The notes under the pieces: model-generated
Told to the model about the DNA's origin: nothing
What the model saw: the letters and a program-made list of their open reading frames with translations, nothing else
Database searches by the model: none
Source: Gemmatimonadota bacterium
GTDB taxonomy: Bacteria > Gemmatimonadota > Gemmatimonadetes > Longimicrobiales > Gaopeijiaceae
Assembly (NCBI GenBank): GCA_002731735.1
Contig: PCCM01000001.1
Location: 1-5,463, forward strand
Reading direction: 5' to 3'
Length of the DNA stretch: 5,463 nt
Translations under genes and position numbers: made by a program
Shown here: positions 4,085 through 5,463 of the stretch, in pieces
Position numbering within the stretch: position 1 is the stretch's first letter
How the letters are laid out: each line of letters begins with the position of its first letter

Positions 4085-5463
4085 ATGGAACGCGACAACT
4101 CCCCGCGATCTCGTCACCCTTCCCCCCTGTCATGGCTCGCTCTTGCATTCGGCGCCGTACTTGCGCTGCCAGCGGCGAGCGGGGCTCAGGGACCCGGGAC
4201 GGAGGACGGTCAGTGGACCTATCTCGGTGGTGACGCGTGGCACACGCGTTACACGACGGCCGACCAAATCAACGCATCGAACTTCGAGGATCTCGAAGTT
4301 GCATGGACGTTCAACGCGGCCAGCTTTGGGCCGAGCACACCTCGGGCGACCCCATCCTATGTGGACGGAAAGCTGATCACGGTCACAGGGGAGCGTCGCG
4401 CCATGATTGGGCTCGACCCGGCGACGGGCGAGCTGCTCTGGAGCTTTACCGAGCCGAACACCGGCCGGCACGAGTACTCCATGAGGTATTCCTACGGCAA
4501 AGGCATCGCGTACGGCGAGCGTAACGGGCGAGGAGTCGCCTACATCTCGACTCCGGGTTTCTTCCTTCACGCCCTGGACGTTGTAACCGGCGAGCCCCTC
4601 TCGAACTGGGGAGAAGCCGTTCCCATCGATGGGTTCCCTCCCACGGGTAGTCAGGATATGCTGGCCGACATCATCGACGGCTGGGGCCCATGGGAGAACG
4701 CGGGTCGGCCGTTCGACCCGGACGCCGGAATCCCGCTGGAACTCGGATATATCACGTCGTCCTCGCCGCCGATCGTGGTCAACGGAACCGTGATCGTCGG
4801 AAACTCGGCCGAGCAGGGTTATCTGCAGACGCGCATCGAGAACATCCCGGGCGACATCCTGGCATACGACGCCGATACAGGCGCCTTGAAGTGGAAGTTT
4901 CACATCATCCCGCGGCCCGGCGAGTTCGGACACGACACCTGGGACAATGATGCTTGGCAGTGGACGGGCGACGTGTCATCGTGGGCGCCTATGGCGGCGG
5001 ATCCCGAGCTCGGGCTGGTCTACGTCGTGACGAACGGCGTGACGATCGACTACTATGGCGGCCACCATCCGGGTGACAACCTGTACAGCACGAGCATCAT
5101 CGCGCTGGACTCGGAGACGGGCGAGCGGGCCTGGCATTACCAGATGGTGCACCACGACATCTGGAACTACGACACACCCACGGCTCCGATCCTGATGGAC
5201 GTGACCGTGGACGGTCGGGAGGTCAAGGGACTCTTCCAGGCGACGAAGCAGAACTTCCTGTATGCTCTGGATCGTGAGACGGGTGTACCGATCTGGCCGA
5301 TCGAGGAGCGCGCGGTACCCGCGTCGACCGTGCCGGGTGAGCAACTGTCTCCCATGCAGCCTTTCCCGACGAGGCCGGCTCCGTACGATCTTCAGGGTCG
5401 GAGCGCAGAAAACCTGATCGACTACACGCCCGAGATCTATGCGCAGGCGCTCCAGATCGCGCA
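4085..5463 (+). CDS. Secreted PQQ-dependent dehydrogenase-like quinoprotein (copy B), 3' end outside window
   Basis: The frame is open from ATG 4085 to the window end (459 codons plus two bases) with no stop. By comparison with copy A about 235 residues are missing. It is a paralog of copy A: about 80% identical over mature residues 35-459, without gaps, by hand count. The signal peptide has diverged more (MERDNSPRSRH start, hydrophobic core, likely cleavage after SGA34), giving the same mature QGPGTE start. The motif HHDIWNYD is at 356-363 and the Lys at K388, so it too has Asn (N361) where Gcd-type enzymes have a catalytic Asp. Its shared WPIEER and PFPTRP segments confirm the family. The greatest divergence from copy A within the mature part is at residues 205-214. 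Start chosen from AGGAG at 4073-4077. It probably acts in the periplasm on an alcohol or sugar-type substrate, which may differ from that of copy A. Confidence 0.94.
   Translation, partial: MERDNSPRSRHPSPLSWLALAFGAVLALPAASGAQGPGTEDGQWTYLGGDAWHTRYTTADQINASNFEDLEVAWTFNAASFGPSTPRATPSYVDGKLITVTGERRAMIGLDPATGELLWSFTEPNTGRHEYSMRYSYGKGIAYGERNGRGVAYISTPGFFLHALDVVTGEPLSNWGEAVPIDGFPPTGSQDMLADIIDGWGPWENAGRPFDPDAGIPLELGYITSSSPPIVVNGTVIVGNSAEQGYLQTRIENIPGDILAYDADTGALKWKFHIIPRPGEFGHDTWDNDAWQWTGDVSSWAPMAADPELGLVYVVTNGVTIDYYGGHHPGDNLYSTSIIALDSETGERAWHYQMVHHDIWNYDTPTAPILMDVTVDGREVKGLFQATKQNFLYALDRETGVPIWPIEERAVPASTVPGEQLSPMQPFPTRPAPYDLQGRSAENLIDYTPEIYAQALQIA

Noticed and set aside
1..5463. CRISPR arrays, tRNA or rRNA genes, insertion sequences, phage genes
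   Set aside because: No repeat-spacer series, no tRNA-like cloverleaf or rRNA motif and no transposase or integrase-like protein was seen. The only tandem repeat has two units and no spacer.

Overview
The window looks like a stretch of a GC-rich (about 60%), free-living, Gram-negative-type bacterial chromosome. It carries three genes, all on the + strand and all encoding exported beta-propeller proteins. Two have Sec-type signal peptides and one has a lipoprotein signal, which implies a periplasm. The protein style (secreted PQQ-type dehydrogenases with a WNYD motif, plus NHL/PAL-like lipoproteins) recalls environmental Gemmatimonadota, Acidobacteriota or SAR202-type lineages. That taxonomic guess rests on memory of related sequences and is weak.

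Layout. Bases 1-193 are a leader with a promoter-like element and two inverted repeats. Bases 194-2278 encode a complete 694-residue secreted PQQ-dependent dehydrogenase-like protein (copy A). Bases 2279-2602 are non-coding, with a strong hairpin just after copy A and a promoter-like element before the next gene. Bases 2603-3877 encode a 424-residue lipoprotein with NHL repeats. Its residues line up closely with the catalytic core of peptidyl-alpha-hydroxyglycine alpha-amidating lyase (PAL). Bases 3878-4084 hold a second terminator-like hairpin, another promoter-like element and a perfect 16-bp tandem repeat. Bases 4085-5463 encode the first 459 residues of a second PQQ-dehydrogenase-like protein (copy B), cut by the window end. 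Hand alignment gives about 80% identity between copies A and B without gaps over 425 mature residues.

How they may work together. All three products are predicted to act outside the cytoplasm. The quinoproteins would oxidise an alcohol or aldehyde group and pass electrons to the respiratory chain. The PAL-like lipoprotein would perform a zinc-dependent lyase-type reaction. Nothing in the window fixes the substrates, and no cytochrome c, PQQ biosynthesis or PHM-type monooxygenase gene is present. Each gene has its own long upstream region with a similar promoter-like pattern and its own strong ribosome-binding site. This suggests three co-regulated single-gene units more than one tight operon. 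The main points of interest are the Asn at the expected catalytic Asp position in both quinoproteins, the intact PAL active-site geometry in the lipoprotein, the duplicated dehydrogenases flanking it, and the repeats in the leaders.
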